Assembly (NCBI GenBank): GCA_018969295.1
Contig: JAGWYN010000008.1
Coordinates: 1 to 64,000 of the forward strand
Reading direction: 5' to 3'
Origin: Chloroflexota bacterium
GTDB lineage: Bacteria; Chloroflexota; Anaerolineae; Caldilineales; Caldilineaceae
Length of the DNA stretch: 64,000 nucleotides
Positions within the stretch are counted from its first letter, which is position 1; each line of letters starts with the position of its first letter. The notes under the pieces were generated by a model. It did no database searches. It was given only the letters and a program-made list of their open reading frames with translations, and had not been told where the DNA came from. A program made the translations under genes and the position numbers. Below, piece after piece: positions 37,991-47,594 of this stretch.

Positions 37991-38787
37991 CCGGGGTCGA
38001 ACGGATTCAAGCTGTGTTTGCCCGGTCGCGCGCCGAACACCGGGCGGCGTTTATGCCCTATCACGCCATGGGCTATCCCGACCGTCCCCAGACGTTGGAG
38101 ATCCTCCAGGTGTTGGGAAAAGCTGGCGCCGATCTCTTTGAGATCGGGATCCCGCACAGCGACCCGCTGGCCGACGGGCCGACGATCCAGACTGCCACCT
38201 ACGAGGCGTTGATGCGGGGCACGACGGTGGTCGACTGTCTGGCCATGGTGCGCGAGCTGCGCACGGCTGGGATGACACAGCCTTTTTGTGCCATGACCTA
38301 TTACAACCCGCTGTTTGCCTACGGGGTGCAGCGTTTTGTCGACGATGCCGTGGCGGCTGGGATCGACGGGCTGATCGTGCCCGACCTGCCTCCGGAAGAA
38401 GCGGAAGATCTGGAGGCTGCCTGCCGTGCCGCTGGCCTGGCGACGATCTATCTGCTGGCGCCGACCAGCACCCCAGAGCGCATCCAGTTTGTGGCCGCCC
38501 ACTGCACCGGGTTCATCTACCTGGTCAGTGTGACCGGCATCACGGGCGCGCGCGCCGAGCTGCCCCCTGACCTGGCTGAATTTGTCGCGCGGGTGCGCCG
38601 CCACACGCAGCTGCCGCTGGCGGTCGGATTTGGCATTGCCACCGGCGAACAGGCGTCTGCCGTTGCCCGGATTGCCGACGGTGTGATTGTCGGGTCGGCG
38701 CTGGTCAAGGCGGCTGTCGGCGAGGAGGGGCTGGCACGGGTTGCCGAGTTAGGCGCTGAACTGGCCGCTGGCGCACATGGCCAGTAG
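37987..38787 (+). CDS. trpA: Tryptophan synthase alpha chain
   Basis: A 266-residue TIM-barrel subunit releasing indole from indole-3-glycerol phosphate. The catalytic residues are visible: Glu52 in LFEIGIPHSDP and Asp63 in LADGPTIQ. VSVTGITGAR and FGIATGEQA form the phosphate end. It is the last aromatic gene of the operon. The remaining trp genes are not in the window. Confidence 0.97.
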
Positions 38788-38841
38788 GACAGTATCGGGT
38801 CCAGCCAGACGCTGTCCAACCCGTAAAGGCGGGTGAGAAGA

Positions 38842-39783
38842 ATGTCGTTGACACAGATTGGGGTCCGTTCGCGCGCCAGCGAGTGGGCGCGCAGCCTGTC
38901 GCTTTTGCAGGTGGGGTGGGGGCTGGCGATCTTTGCCACGCTTTTGTTCAGCATTGCGCCGCCGCTGGTCCGTTTTGCCCTGCTTGACGGGTTCGACACG
39001 GCCATGCTGCTGCTGGTCCGCCTCTGGATCAGTGTTCCGATCTTTGGGTTGACCCTGGCGATCACCGACCGTCAGCAGCTGCGGCTGCCGCTGCGCGGGG
39101 CGGCGGCCGCAATGTTGGTTGGGGGGGTCAATGCCCTGGGAATGATGCTCTTTTTTGGGGCGCTGGGCCAGCTGGAAGCCTCGCTGGCTTCGATGATCCT
39201 GTCGTTGAGCCCGCCCATCGTGCTCAGCCTGCTGGCCCTGCGCGGAGAACGGCTGACCCGGCGCCATCTGGTTCGTCTGGGGCTGGCCCTGGCGGGCGTG
39301 TATCTTTTGGTCGGGCCTGGTGGGCAGGTGAACTGGACCGGTGTGGGCCTGGCCACGGTGGCAACCTTTCTCTTCTCGCTTCAGGTTGCCCTGACCCAGT
39401 GGCTTCTGGTCAGCTACAACTCACGCACGGTAGCGTTTTATGTGACCGCAACGATGGCGGGCGTTGTGATGCTCTGGTGGGGGCTGAGCGGTGCTCCCTG
39501 GACCGCCCCCACTCCCGGGGGGTGGTGGGTGGTCTTCACCCTGGCCATCGCCTGCACCTATCTTGCCCGCCTGACCTACTTTGCCGCGATCGGGACCATC
39601 GGGGGGGCCCAGATTGCGCTGCTGGGCCCCTTGGAGACGCTGCTCACCGTGATCTGGTCGATTCTGTTCCTGCACGAGCGTTTGACAGCCCTTCAATTTG
39701 CCGGGGGGGCCTTGATCCTGGCCAGCGCCTTGCTGGCTGTCCAGCGGCTGGGCCGGGTCAACCTGCACCTTCCTCGACGCTGA
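38842..39783 (+). CDS. EamA family (DMT) transporter
   Basis: A 313-residue integral membrane protein with about ten hydrophobic segments in two EamA repeats. The second repeat ends in GPLETLLTVIWSILFLHERLT, a hallmark of the family. It exports metabolites, often amino acids. Its place 54 bases after trpA suggests export of an aromatic product, which is inference. The ATG at 38842 follows GGGTGAG. Confidence 0.9.
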   Translation: MSLTQIGVRSRASEWARSLSLLQVGWGLAIFATLLFSIAPPLVRFALLDGFDTAMLLLVRLWISVPIFGLTLAITDRQQLRLPLRGAAAAMLVGGVNALGMMLFFGALGQLEASLASMILSLSPPIVLSLLALRGERLTRRHLVRLGLALAGVYLLVGPGGQVNWTGVGLATVATFLFSLQVALTQWLLVSYNSRTVAFYVTATMAGVVMLWWGLSGAPWTAPTPGGWWVVFTLAIACTYLARLTYFAAIGTIGGAQIALLGPLETLLTVIWSILFLHERLTALQFAGGALILASALLAVQRLGRVNLHLPRR

Positions 39784-39819
39784 CAGGCGGTGCCGTCTTC
39801 CGCTTTGCAGCAAGCCCCG

Positions 39820-39834
39820 AGAAACTTGGTTTCT
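39820..39834. repeat. Dispersed palindromic AGAAAC element
   Basis: AGAAACTTGGTTTCT is a 15-base palindrome-like unit, related to the longer hairpin at 46189-46221. Such elements recur in intergenic DNA of Chloroflexota and cyanobacteria. Confidence 0.5.
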
Positions 39835-39968
39835 GGTGTGCCTCCACTCTCTGTGAGTGACTGAGCTGCGGCTTGAGCCAGGTCCTGCCATGCGTCGGCT
39901 GGCCGGCGACCACCAACAGCAGGGAACGTGTCGGCCGCTGTCAGTGGAACCAAGACCATATCCATCCC

Positions 39969-40304
39969 TCAGTTAGGGCAAGACAAGGAAGGTCGCTTTG
40001 GCATCCGCCTGAACTGCTCTACAGTCACCGTATGCTTGCGCAGAAGCTCTTCGATTGCCGTAGTCGTACAATTCCCCAACCTCACCCAAATCACCTTTGG
40101 CGGAAAATCAATCGCCAGACTCCGCTGATAGAAGTCAGAATCTTTGGACAAGATCGTGTAGCCGTTACTTCGAGCATCGTTCCACACTTGCGTGTCGGAA
40201 GCATCTCTTAGGCCCACGTTGCGTACATGTTGACAGCCTGGATACACGTCAGCCAATGTCCGCACGAGCCGATACGACAGATTCTGGTCGAATAACAGTT
40301 TCAA
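39969..40304 (-). CDS. DUF5615 family PIN-like toxin
   Basis: A 111-residue PIN-like nuclease of the DUF5615 family. LLFDQNLSYRLV gives the first acidic residue and LSKDSDF the next, in the order seen in PIN toxins. It starts with TTG at 40304, whose last two bases form part of the TGA stop of the upstream antitoxin gene (TTGA), so the two are translationally coupled. By family it is the toxin half of a DUF433/DUF5615 module. Confidence 0.85.
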   Translation of the reverse strand: MKLLFDQNLSYRLVRTLADVYPGCQHVRNVGLRDASDTQVWNDARSNGYTILSKDSDFYQRSLAIDFPPKVIWVRLGNCTTTAIEELLRKHTVTVEQFRRMPKRPSLSCPN

Positions 40305-40525
40305 GCTACAACCATTAACAGCTTGCGCTCGCGATCGGCAGCAAAAGCCAGACAGGCTCGGATATCCTCATGGGTGAGATCGGGAAAGTCTTCTAGGATT
40401 TCCGCTTCTGTCATGTCAGAGGCCAAAGAGTCCAGCACATCATACACGGTAATCCGCATCCCGCGAATGCATGGCTTGCCACCACGCTTATCTGGTTCAA
40501 TCGTGATGTAGTCTTGATAGTTCAC
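40301..40525 (-). CDS. DUF433 family antitoxin
   Basis: A 74-residue DUF433 protein with a helix-turn-helix. NYQDYITIEPDKRGGKPCIRG is cut here to its usual core, RGGKPCIRGMRITV, and is followed by MTEAEILEDFPDLT. The start is placed at the GTG at 40525, because GGAGG lies eight bases before it and DUF433 proteins normally begin at this residue. The ATG at 40540 would put the ribosome site inside the gene. It pairs with the DUF5615 toxin. Confidence 0.85.
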   Translation of the reverse strand: MNYQDYITIEPDKRGGKPCIRGMRITVYDVLDSLASDMTEAEILEDFPDLTHEDIRACLAFAADRERKLLMVVA

Positions 40526-40756
40526 TGTTTGAACCTCCATAAATCTGACGACACGGCTTCAACGCCCTGCCATCTCACAATTGGCCCAACAGTATTGTTT
40601 TCTCAGCATCCAAATTGTGCCTGTACCGGACCGGTACAGAGTAAGCTTATCCAGCTTTCCACCGCCGTCATAGACAATATTTTATCAGATTACACGCCGG
40701 TGCGGCGAACGCAACCACTTGGCAGGGCTCAGGGCAGTGTCACCGTTCTCTTGGAC

Positions 40757-41060
40757 CTAGACAAACCTCTCACCAGGAGACGCTTGTTGCCAGGTTCCTG
40801 CTTCACCGACCAGAGCCTGAGCGATGTCGCCAGAACGTACATGCTCTCCACAGGCGTTCATTTCCGTGGGACTCACGGTATTTTTCAGATGGATGGCGGC
40901 GTTCCGATCTCTGTCGATTGTATGGCCGCACGCCTCACACACGAACACTCGATCGGACAATGTCAAGCGTTCGTTCTTCCCTTCAATCGGGTCTACTTCA
41001 TACAGGGGCAAGATTTCACTCGCCGGTTGAACCCCGGCGTCGGCTACGAGAAACCGGCTA
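40757..41060 (-). pseudogene. tnpB: tnpB C-terminal remnant (IS605/IS607 type)
   Basis: On the minus strand, LTLSDRVFVCEACGHTIDRD and RNAAIHLKN are the C-terminal zinc-ribbon and RuvC end of TnpB, the RNA-guided transposon nuclease. The first Cys pair of the ribbon and all upstream domains are missing. The tail runs to a stop at 40757. It is embedded against a decayed TolB-like gene on the other strand. Confidence 0.75.
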
Positions 41061-41189
41061 AAGCCTGCTTGCCAGACTGGGATCGCCAAGTTGGTGCACT
41101 GGGCTTGCCGATCCTGCAGACTGGGAGCGGTAAGTCGGTGCGCTGGGATCGCCGCGCCCCAGCCACCCCTGTTCGCCAGCCGACCTCTG

Positions 41190-42200
41190 GGTTTCAAGGC
41201 GAGATCGTCTACGTGCTGGAGGGGAATCTGTGGCTGCATGACCTGGCGAGCGGTGCCACGCGCCAGCTGACCGAAGATGGCGGCTATCTGCTGCCAGGCT
41301 GGTCGCCTGATGGCAGGCAACTTGTGGCAAGCCGGGGCACAGACCTGGAATCAGCAGACCTGGTTCTGCTGGATACGGACGGCGGCGAACCAAGGCTGTT
41401 GGTGGAGCAGGCATGCTGCGGCGCGTGGTCGCCCGATGGCACGCAGATCGCCTATGTAGATTTGAGTGCAGACGAACCGGCGCTGCGGGCCATTGTCCCA
41501 GACAGCGAAGAGCGCACCACGCTGCTGGCGCCGCTCACCTACGGGCGCGGCGCCTATCCAATGGGCCGGCTGGACTGGTTCAACGCAGAAAATGTGTTGG
41601 CGCCGCTGGAGGTGATCGATGACGACAGCTTGCTGGTTTACCGTGATCTGTTTGTCGTTGCCCTGCGCTCTCGAACTGTCGAGAACCTGTCTGGACAAGG
41701 ACAAGCCGGCTGTGCGGTGCTCAGCGGAGATGCGAATGCGCAGATGCTGGCATTCGACTACGAGCAGCGCGACGGTGTCTGCAACGGTTTGCCAGCGCCC
41801 AAAGGCGTAGGATTTGTCGAAGGCAGCAATCAGGCGTTCCCCTGGCTGGCGGCGCCCAGCCTCTCTGTTGACGGTGTCTTTATGGCAGCGGAACGCTTCA
41901 TCGAAAGCGATCTGCCTGAAGAAGCTGCGCGCTGGGGCGTGGTCGCGGTCAATACGCTGACCGGCGCGGAAATTGCCGTGGCGGAAGGCGCGTCCCAGCC
42001 GTCATGGCGGCCTGCAGCGCCGATCGACCCGGCTGCGCTGCGTTTTGTGCAGGACGGCGAACAGGTGGTCACGCTAGAGCCGCCGTTGTTCGACGAAGGG
42101 GTGCTCTATCGTATTTCGTACTTAACGACTGGCGCCCTGCCGCCTGAGTCTGGCGTTTTCGCCCCATCGGGGCGCATGACTTTAGAACTGCCGTGTGCCG
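41190..42200 (+). pseudogene. TolB-like beta-propeller protein, truncated
   Basis: Repeats of the TolB/WD40-like type are clear: EIVYVLEGNLWLHDLASG, then PGWSPDGRQLVASRG, then GAWSPDGTQIAYVD. The N-terminal part is replaced by DNA that is a tnpB remnant on the opposite strand, so signal peptide and start are gone. After about 42200 the reading continues into an unrelated short tail ending at 42268. The frame is still open across the region. It is most likely a broken propeller gene, probably once a secreted or periplasmic protein. Confidence 0.6.
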
Positions 42201-42269
42201 GGAGGGAGCGGACGCTGGGCCTGTCGAAATGTATTTCGAGTTGCTTTATTGGTCAGGCTTGGGCTTGAT

Positions 42270-42313
42270 AACAATAATTTTACATTGCATGTTTACGGTG
42301 TAAAATTATTGTT
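42270..42313. promoter_or_regulatory. Inverted repeat with embedded promoter, likely TetR operator
   Basis: A perfect 15-base inverted repeat (42270-42284 and 42299-42313) with a 14-base centre lies in an AT-rich patch. Within it TTTACGGTGTAAA (42292-42304) is a shorter palindrome. A promoter TTTACA (42279-42284), 16 bases, TAAAAT (42301-42306) overlaps both. It is 130 bases before the TetR gene, so autoregulation is likely. Confidence 0.6.
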
Positions 42314-42442
42314 GTTCCTTGATCAACGACATCAAAGTTCCAAAGTGCAGTGCAGATGGCAGTCACGTCATCGTGAAAGGTGGCACGGCGATTGCGAAAA
42401 CGATGCGTAATTCAGGTACAAGTCGATTGATTGGAGTAGCCG

Positions 42443-43141
42443 ATGGCAAGACCGACCAAACACGCCCAGCAGATGAATCTCAAAGCGCAGATCAAAGATG
42501 TGGCATGGCAGCAAATCAGCGAAGTAGGGGCTCCGGCGCTGTCGTTGCGCTCCATTGCACGGTCGCTCTCCCTGAGTGCGCCGGCGATTTATCACCACTA
42601 TGCTGACCGCGACGTCTTGGTGACAGCGTTGATTCGTGATGCGTACACGTCGTTGGGCGATTACCAGCTTGCAGCACGCGATGCCGTGCCGGTCCACGAC
42701 ATGCGTGGGCGATTATGGGCGACTGGTGCGGCGTATCGGGAGTGGGCGTTGGCGATGCCACAGCGCTATCAGTTGATTTTTGGTACGCCGATACCTGGGT
42801 ATCAGCCACCGCCTGAGATGTTGTCGGTGGCAGGTCGGTCATTGAGCGCGTTGGTGAGTGTGGTGGATCAGCTGCATCAGGCAGGGTGCCTGCGCACCGA
42901 GGCGATCCCGTCGGTGATGCCCGAGGCGGTGCCAATGTTTGCTGCATGGCAACGGAATGCTGGGGCAGAGGCTCCGGTGGCGCTCACCACGGCCATCCTG
43001 ATTTGGGGGCGCGTCCATGGTTTGGTATCGCTCGAGATTACCCGTCCCATTCCACCATTTGGAGTTGCTGGGGATGGATTGTTTGTGTACGAGCTGGATT
43101 CGATCATCAAGCAATTCATCAGTTATCCGATGTCAGAATAA
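42443..43141 (+). CDS. TetR/AcrR family transcriptional regulator
   Basis: A 232-residue repressor. The N-terminal DNA-binding helix-turn-helix is LSLRSIARSLSLSAPAIYHHYADRDVL split over residues about 33-59. The C-terminal part, with ILIWGRVHGLVSLE, is of the WHG/TetR_C type that binds ligand. It precedes the reductase gene by 29 bases, which it probably controls along with itself through the inverted repeat upstream. Confidence 0.92.
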   Translation: MARPTKHAQQMNLKAQIKDVAWQQISEVGAPALSLRSIARSLSLSAPAIYHHYADRDVLVTALIRDAYTSLGDYQLAARDAVPVHDMRGRLWATGAAYREWALAMPQRYQLIFGTPIPGYQPPPEMLSVAGRSLSALVSVVDQLHQAGCLRTEAIPSVMPEAVPMFAAWQRNAGAEAPVALTTAILIWGRVHGLVSLEITRPIPPFGVAGDGLFVYELDSIIKQFISYPMSE

Positions 43142-43170
43142 ATGTATTTTCTATGAAGAGAGGAACACAG

Positions 43171-44166
43171 ATGATTCCATCCACCATGCGCGCACTACAA
43201 CTAGAATCCTTCGATGGCGTCGAGGGGCTGTTTGTGCGCGAACTCGCCACTCCCCAACCTCGGGGTGGTCAAGTGCTCGTCAAAATGCACACTGCCGCCG
43301 TGAATCCCTCTGATTTGATGTTTTTGCGGGGCCGCTATGGGGTGCGCCGCGAGCTGCCGACAACTCCCGGATTTGAGGGGTGTGGCACTGTGGTGGCAGC
43401 CGGTTCTGTGCTGGGCAAGCTGTGGGTCGGTCGGCGCGTCGCCCTCGCCACCCAAGGCAACTTCGGCACGTGGGCCGAGTACACAATTGTCAATGCCATG
43501 GAGGTCTTTCCGTTGCGCAAGAGCATCAGCGACGAACAAGGTGCCATGATGTTGGTCAATCCACTCACCGCCTGGGCTTTGATGGATCGCGCTGTGCGAG
43601 ACCGCCATCGCGGTGTGTTGCTCAATGCTGCGAATAGCGCACTCGGGCGCATGATTGTTCGTATTGCTGCAGCCCGTGGTTTGACGAGCGTGGCCATTGT
43701 GCGCCAGGCCAGTCAGGTCGATGCGCTCAAGGCGCTTGGCGCAAGCGCCGTGGTCGTCAGCAGTGCCGATGATTTTGCCGACCAACTCGCCGACGCCTGT
43801 CGCACCCATCACGCGGGCATCGGTTTTGATGCCATCGCCGGTCCCATGACGGGGGCCATGCTCAAAGCGCTGCCGGGTGGGGCTTGTGTGCTGGTATATG
43901 GCGCACTTTCGCTCGAACCGGTGCAGGTCGATGTCGGTACACTCCTGTTTGGCAATCGGGTGGTTGAGGGCTTTTGGTTGAGCGAGTGGATTCGTCGATA
44001 TGGCACAAAGCGTGTGGTACGTGCCATGATAGATATTCAAGGGGCACTGGCGCATACAATGACAACCGAGGTGTTGGCGACCTACACGCTGGATCAGGCG
44101 GCCGCCGGCATTCGCGCCTATCAAAACAATATGGGGGCCGGCAAGGTTGTGTTGCGCATGGTCTAG
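43171..44166 (+). CDS. Zinc-binding-type dehydrogenase (MDR, quinone/enoyl reductase-like)
   Basis: A 331-residue medium-chain reductase. GROES-like N-terminal half with VKMHTAAVNPSDLMFLRG and PGFEGCGTVV; Rossmann half with NAANSALGRMIVRIAAARG. The catalytic-zinc Cys/His ligands of alcohol dehydrogenases are absent, as in quinone oxidoreductases and enoyl reductases such as MECR. It would use NADPH. The start ATG at 43171 is chosen for GAGAGG; an ATG at 43153 is weaker. It is in an operon with the TetR gene. Confidence 0.88.
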   Translation: MIPSTMRALQLESFDGVEGLFVRELATPQPRGGQVLVKMHTAAVNPSDLMFLRGRYGVRRELPTTPGFEGCGTVVAAGSVLGKLWVGRRVALATQGNFGTWAEYTIVNAMEVFPLRKSISDEQGAMMLVNPLTAWALMDRAVRDRHRGVLLNAANSALGRMIVRIAAARGLTSVAIVRQASQVDALKALGASAVVVSSADDFADQLADACRTHHAGIGFDAIAGPMTGAMLKALPGGACVLVYGALSLEPVQVDVGTLLFGNRVVEGFWLSEWIRRYGTKRVVRAMIDIQGALAHTMTTEVLATYTLDQAAAGIRAYQNNMGAGKVVLRMV

Positions 44167-44179
44167 GGGGGAGCGACGA

Positions 44180-44206
44180 GCGGGGCGGCAAAGCCGCCCC
44201 GCCTTT
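44180..44206 (+). terminator. Rho-independent terminator after the reductase gene
   Basis: GCGGGGCGGC, AAA, GCCGCCCCGC form a perfect 10-bp stem, followed by a short CTTT. It lies 14 bases after the stop at 44166. Confidence 0.6.
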
Positions 44207-44377
44207 GCGCCGACAGGATGCTGACCGCGCTCTGCCTCACGCGGCTGTTCCTCCCACCGGCGGGCTCGATACCGGATGACGGCGAAGGCCGCCACGACAA
44301 GGACACGACAAGGAGCTACGCAAGCCAGACATAGAAGACCGGCCGCGCCAAAGGCGCATCTCCAGTAGCCCAACGGT

Positions 44378-45601
44378 TCAGATGGCCCAGGCAGGGATGG
44401 ACTGGGCTGTGGCGGTGAGCGGCAACACCTGCTCTGTCAGGCAGATCAGGCCGCCGGGACCGACGGGCAGGCCAAGCCGTTCCAGCGCCCCAAAATGTCG
44501 GACATCTTCCCGGCCGGGCGATGCGGTCTTTTTGATCTCCAGCGGATAGGCGACGCCATCCTGGATCACCAGCAGGTCAATCTCCCGCAGATCCTTGTCC
44601 CGGTAGTAGTAGAACGGCGGCCGCCGGCCAGTATGCCAGTATCCCTTAAGCAACTCAGCCACGATCCAGGTTTCTAGGATCGGGCCGGACAGCGCCCCGG
44701 CCTCCAAGGTCTCCGGGCTGGCCCATTCCGTCAGGTAGGCGGCCAGGCCGGTGTCGAGGAAGTAGAGTTTGGGCGCCTTGACCAGGCGTTGGGTCACGTT
44801 GGTGTGGTATGGTTCCAACAAGTAGATCGTCTCAGCCGCTTCCAGGATCGAGAGCCAGTGCTTCGCCGTGTTCGGGGCCACGTCGGCGTCGCCCGCCAGC
44901 CCGGACAGGTTCAAGATCTGTCCGGTGCGTGCAGCTGCGGCCCGCAAAAAGCGCAGGAAAGCCAACTCGTCGCCGACCCGCGCCAGGTCTCGCACGTCGC
45001 GCTGCAAATAAGTCTGTACGTAGGAACTGTAGAAGAGATCGCGTTCCACCGCTTCGTTGAGCGCGATCGCCGGCAGTGCGCCTCGCCAGATCAGCCGGTA
45101 CAATTCCTTGAGCGTCAGCTTCTGCGCCTGGGCGCTCCGCCGCGCGATTTCTTCCGGCATCGGCACGAAGGGTGTGGCGTCCAGTCCCTGGCCCAGCAGC
45201 TCACGTCTGGAAAATCCCAGCAGGTGCAGCACTGCTGCCCGACCGGCCAAGGATTCGGACACCCCTTTCATTAAATGAAACTGCTGCGAACCGGTGAGCC
45301 AGAACAGGCCCGGCTCACCAGCGCGGTCGGCAGCCATCTTGATGTACGGCAGGAGCTCGGTCGCGTACTGAATTTCATCAATGAGCACGGGCGGCGGGAA
45401 GCGCTGCATGAACAACGCCGGGTCCGTCTTGGCGAGGCTGAGCACCAACGGATCGTCCAGAGTCACATAGGCGCGCCCTGCCTGGCCGAGGTGTCTCAGG
45501 AGGGTGGTCTTGCCAACCTGTCGCGTTCCGGTCAGCAAGATGACTGGGAACTGCTGGGCTGCCCGGGCGACGTACGTTTCGAGTGTTCGTGGGATATACA
45601 T
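44378..45601 (-). CDS. AAA ATPase with DUF4143 domain
   Basis: A 407-residue ATPase. Walker A is GTRQVGKTT (25-33) and Walker B is PVLIDEIQ near residue 70; a sensor region LTGSQQF follows. The C-terminal half is DUF4143, with LYFLDTGLAAYL and a nuclease-like IDLLVIQDGVAYPLEIKK. The start at 45601 follows GAGGGGG. The cellular role is unknown. It is isolated, between the reductase terminator and insertion-sequence remnants. Confidence 0.9.
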   Translation of the reverse strand: MYIPRTLETYVARAAQQFPVILLTGTRQVGKTTLLRHLGQAGRAYVTLDDPLVLSLAKTDPALFMQRFPPPVLIDEIQYATELLPYIKMAADRAGEPGLFWLTGSQQFHLMKGVSESLAGRAAVLHLLGFSRRELLGQGLDATPFVPMPEEIARRSAQAQKLTLKELYRLIWRGALPAIALNEAVERDLFYSSYVQTYLQRDVRDLARVGDELAFLRFLRAAAARTGQILNLSGLAGDADVAPNTAKHWLSILEAAETIYLLEPYHTNVTQRLVKAPKLYFLDTGLAAYLTEWASPETLEAGALSGPILETWIVAELLKGYWHTGRRPPFYYYRDKDLREIDLLVIQDGVAYPLEIKKTASPGREDVRHFGALERLGLPVGPGGLICLTEQVLPLTATAQSIPAWAI

Positions 45602-45932
45602 GTCACACCCCCTCTGGAATAAATCGGCCATTTTGCATTTTAACTGCAATGTAGACGGTTTCGGCGCGGTTGTCAAGCCCATTGCTTCCCAGACCCAGGG
45701 CTCCTCAAAAGTCCGCTCCGGACGCTGGATAGAGGCGTATTCGACCTCTGGACGGAGGCTGCAGAGCTTGGCACAATTCTTTTCGTCAACACATTCAGAG
45801 TCCGTTTGGGAATTACACTGGGAGCGGCTGTGCATTTGAGCAAGGGATGGATTGATGCCGCTACGCAGAACGTAGAAGATGGCAATACACATCCGCCAGA
45901 ATGCATCCGCCAGTGTATCGAGCATGCAGCGC

Positions 45933-46075
45933 ATGATGAAGAAGGCGTACAAGAGCGAGCTTGACCCGAACAACAAGCAGGTCACGTCCATGCGCCGGCA
46001 TGTGAGGGCAGTGCGTTGGGCGTACAACTGGGGCATCGGGCGCATCGGACGGCGAGCGCTACATAAATCCAAAGG
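45933..46075 (+). pseudogene. tnpB: tnpB N-terminal remnant
   Basis: MMKKAYKSELDPNNKQVTSM followed by AVRWAYNWGIGR is the N-terminus of a TnpB/OrfB transposase. The frame closes within 60 residues and no nuclease part follows. Between 45602 and 45930 no gene was recognised. Confidence 0.65.
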
Positions 46076-46188
46076 CGCTGGCTGCGAAAACCAGGTTTAG
46101 TGCAGATGGTCTGAAACAATCAAACAGTCTGGCTGAAGCCACAGCTCCTGGCTTTTCCTCTGGGCCACGCAGAAGGAGGGGGCACCCA

Positions 46189-46221
46189 AGAAACCGAGTT
46201 TCTGTCAGAAACTCGGTTTCT
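46189..46221. repeat. Perfect 15-bp hairpin repeat (AGAAACCGAGTTTCT)
   Basis: AGAAACCGAGTTTCT at 46189-46203 and its exact inverse at 46207-46221 flank a 3-base loop. The related unit at 39820-39834 shows this is a dispersed family. The stretch 46100-46388 holds no gene. Confidence 0.7.
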
Positions 46222-46388
46222 GAGCGTCCAGCCCTCTGCTCGCACCCGGGTGTGGAATGAGGGGCGGTCACAGAGCACACCTGCTGGGCTACGAAGATGG
46301 GGAAGGCAAGGGGGAGAACGCGCAGGCGGGTGGGGATTGACCTGAACAGGTTCACCCATCCCGAGCAGTCGCCCTCGACAACTGGCTG

Positions 46389-46985
46389 CTACAAAAATCG
46401 CCCATACCCGATCCAGGTGTCGGCTTCCAGCACACGCTGAAACCCAACCCGGCTGTAAAACTGGACAGCTCCAGAATTTGCTTTGCCGACCCCCAGATGC
46501 ACGCCGCGCACACCCAGCTCGCGCAGACGAGCCAGAAATTGCTCGATCAGACGACGCCCCCACCCTTGTCCCTGCGCAGCCGGAAGCAGGTCGATATGCA
46601 GATGGGCAGGGTAGCTGGCCAGCTGCGGCTCCGGGCTGTAGCCCTCGTGTATCGAACGAATGGCCGCAGCGTCGAACGAGTCGTCGCCCTCAGCCGGCAG
46701 CGGGTACCGCCTGCGCAGGTAGGAAAACCAGTTCAGCTCCGCCCAGGCCCCAAAGGCAGCAGAGTCGCGGGTGCCCAATATGTACCCGCTTGGTACTTCA
46801 TCGACCGTGACAATCAGACAGAGGTCGGGCTCCGCCACCGCATACGGCGCAGCAAAGATGGCACCGATCAGCTCGGGGTCCCGATAAAGGTGCGACCCAT
46901 CCTGGCCGCTGTCGGCTGTCTTGAGACAGATCTGATAGAGCGAATAGAGATCGCTGGGGTGGTAAGGACGTATTGCAATCGACAT
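46389..46985 (-). CDS. GNAT family N-acetyltransferase
   Basis: A 198-residue acetyltransferase. The acetyl-CoA loop is LLPAAQGQGWGRRLIEQFL in the second half, followed by GVGKANSGAVQFYSRVGF. It begins MSIAIRPYHPSDL with AGGAG about 12 bases upstream. The acceptor substrate is unknown. It is divergent from the dehydroquinase gene, with 168 bases between. Confidence 0.88.
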   Translation of the reverse strand: MSIAIRPYHPSDLYSLYQICLKTADSGQDGSHLYRDPELIGAIFAAPYAVAEPDLCLIVTVDEVPSGYILGTRDSAAFGAWAELNWFSYLRRRYPLPAEGDDSFDAAAIRSIHEGYSPEPQLASYPAHLHIDLLPAAQGQGWGRRLIEQFLARLRELGVRGVHLGVGKANSGAVQFYSRVGFQRVLEADTWIGYGRFL

Positions 46986-47153
46986 CGTACTGGGTCTCCT
47001 GAGCTTTGCGGTAGATGGTGTATTGGTATAGAGCAGCCACGGCAAGAGGGCCAATTCTCTCTCCACAGCACAGCTGTATGGTATACTGTCTGGGTACAAT
47101 GTCAACCACTCACGCCCCTCAAGGGCGGAGAGAGCTCGCTGAAAGATTCGAAA

Positions 47154-47590
<437 letters not shown>

Positions 47591-47594
<4 letters not shown>

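Noticed and set aside
45602..46072. N-terminal extension of the DUF4143 ATPase
   Set aside because: The extension has no conserved residues, runs over a tnpB remnant, and the ATG at 45601 has a strong ribosome binding site.
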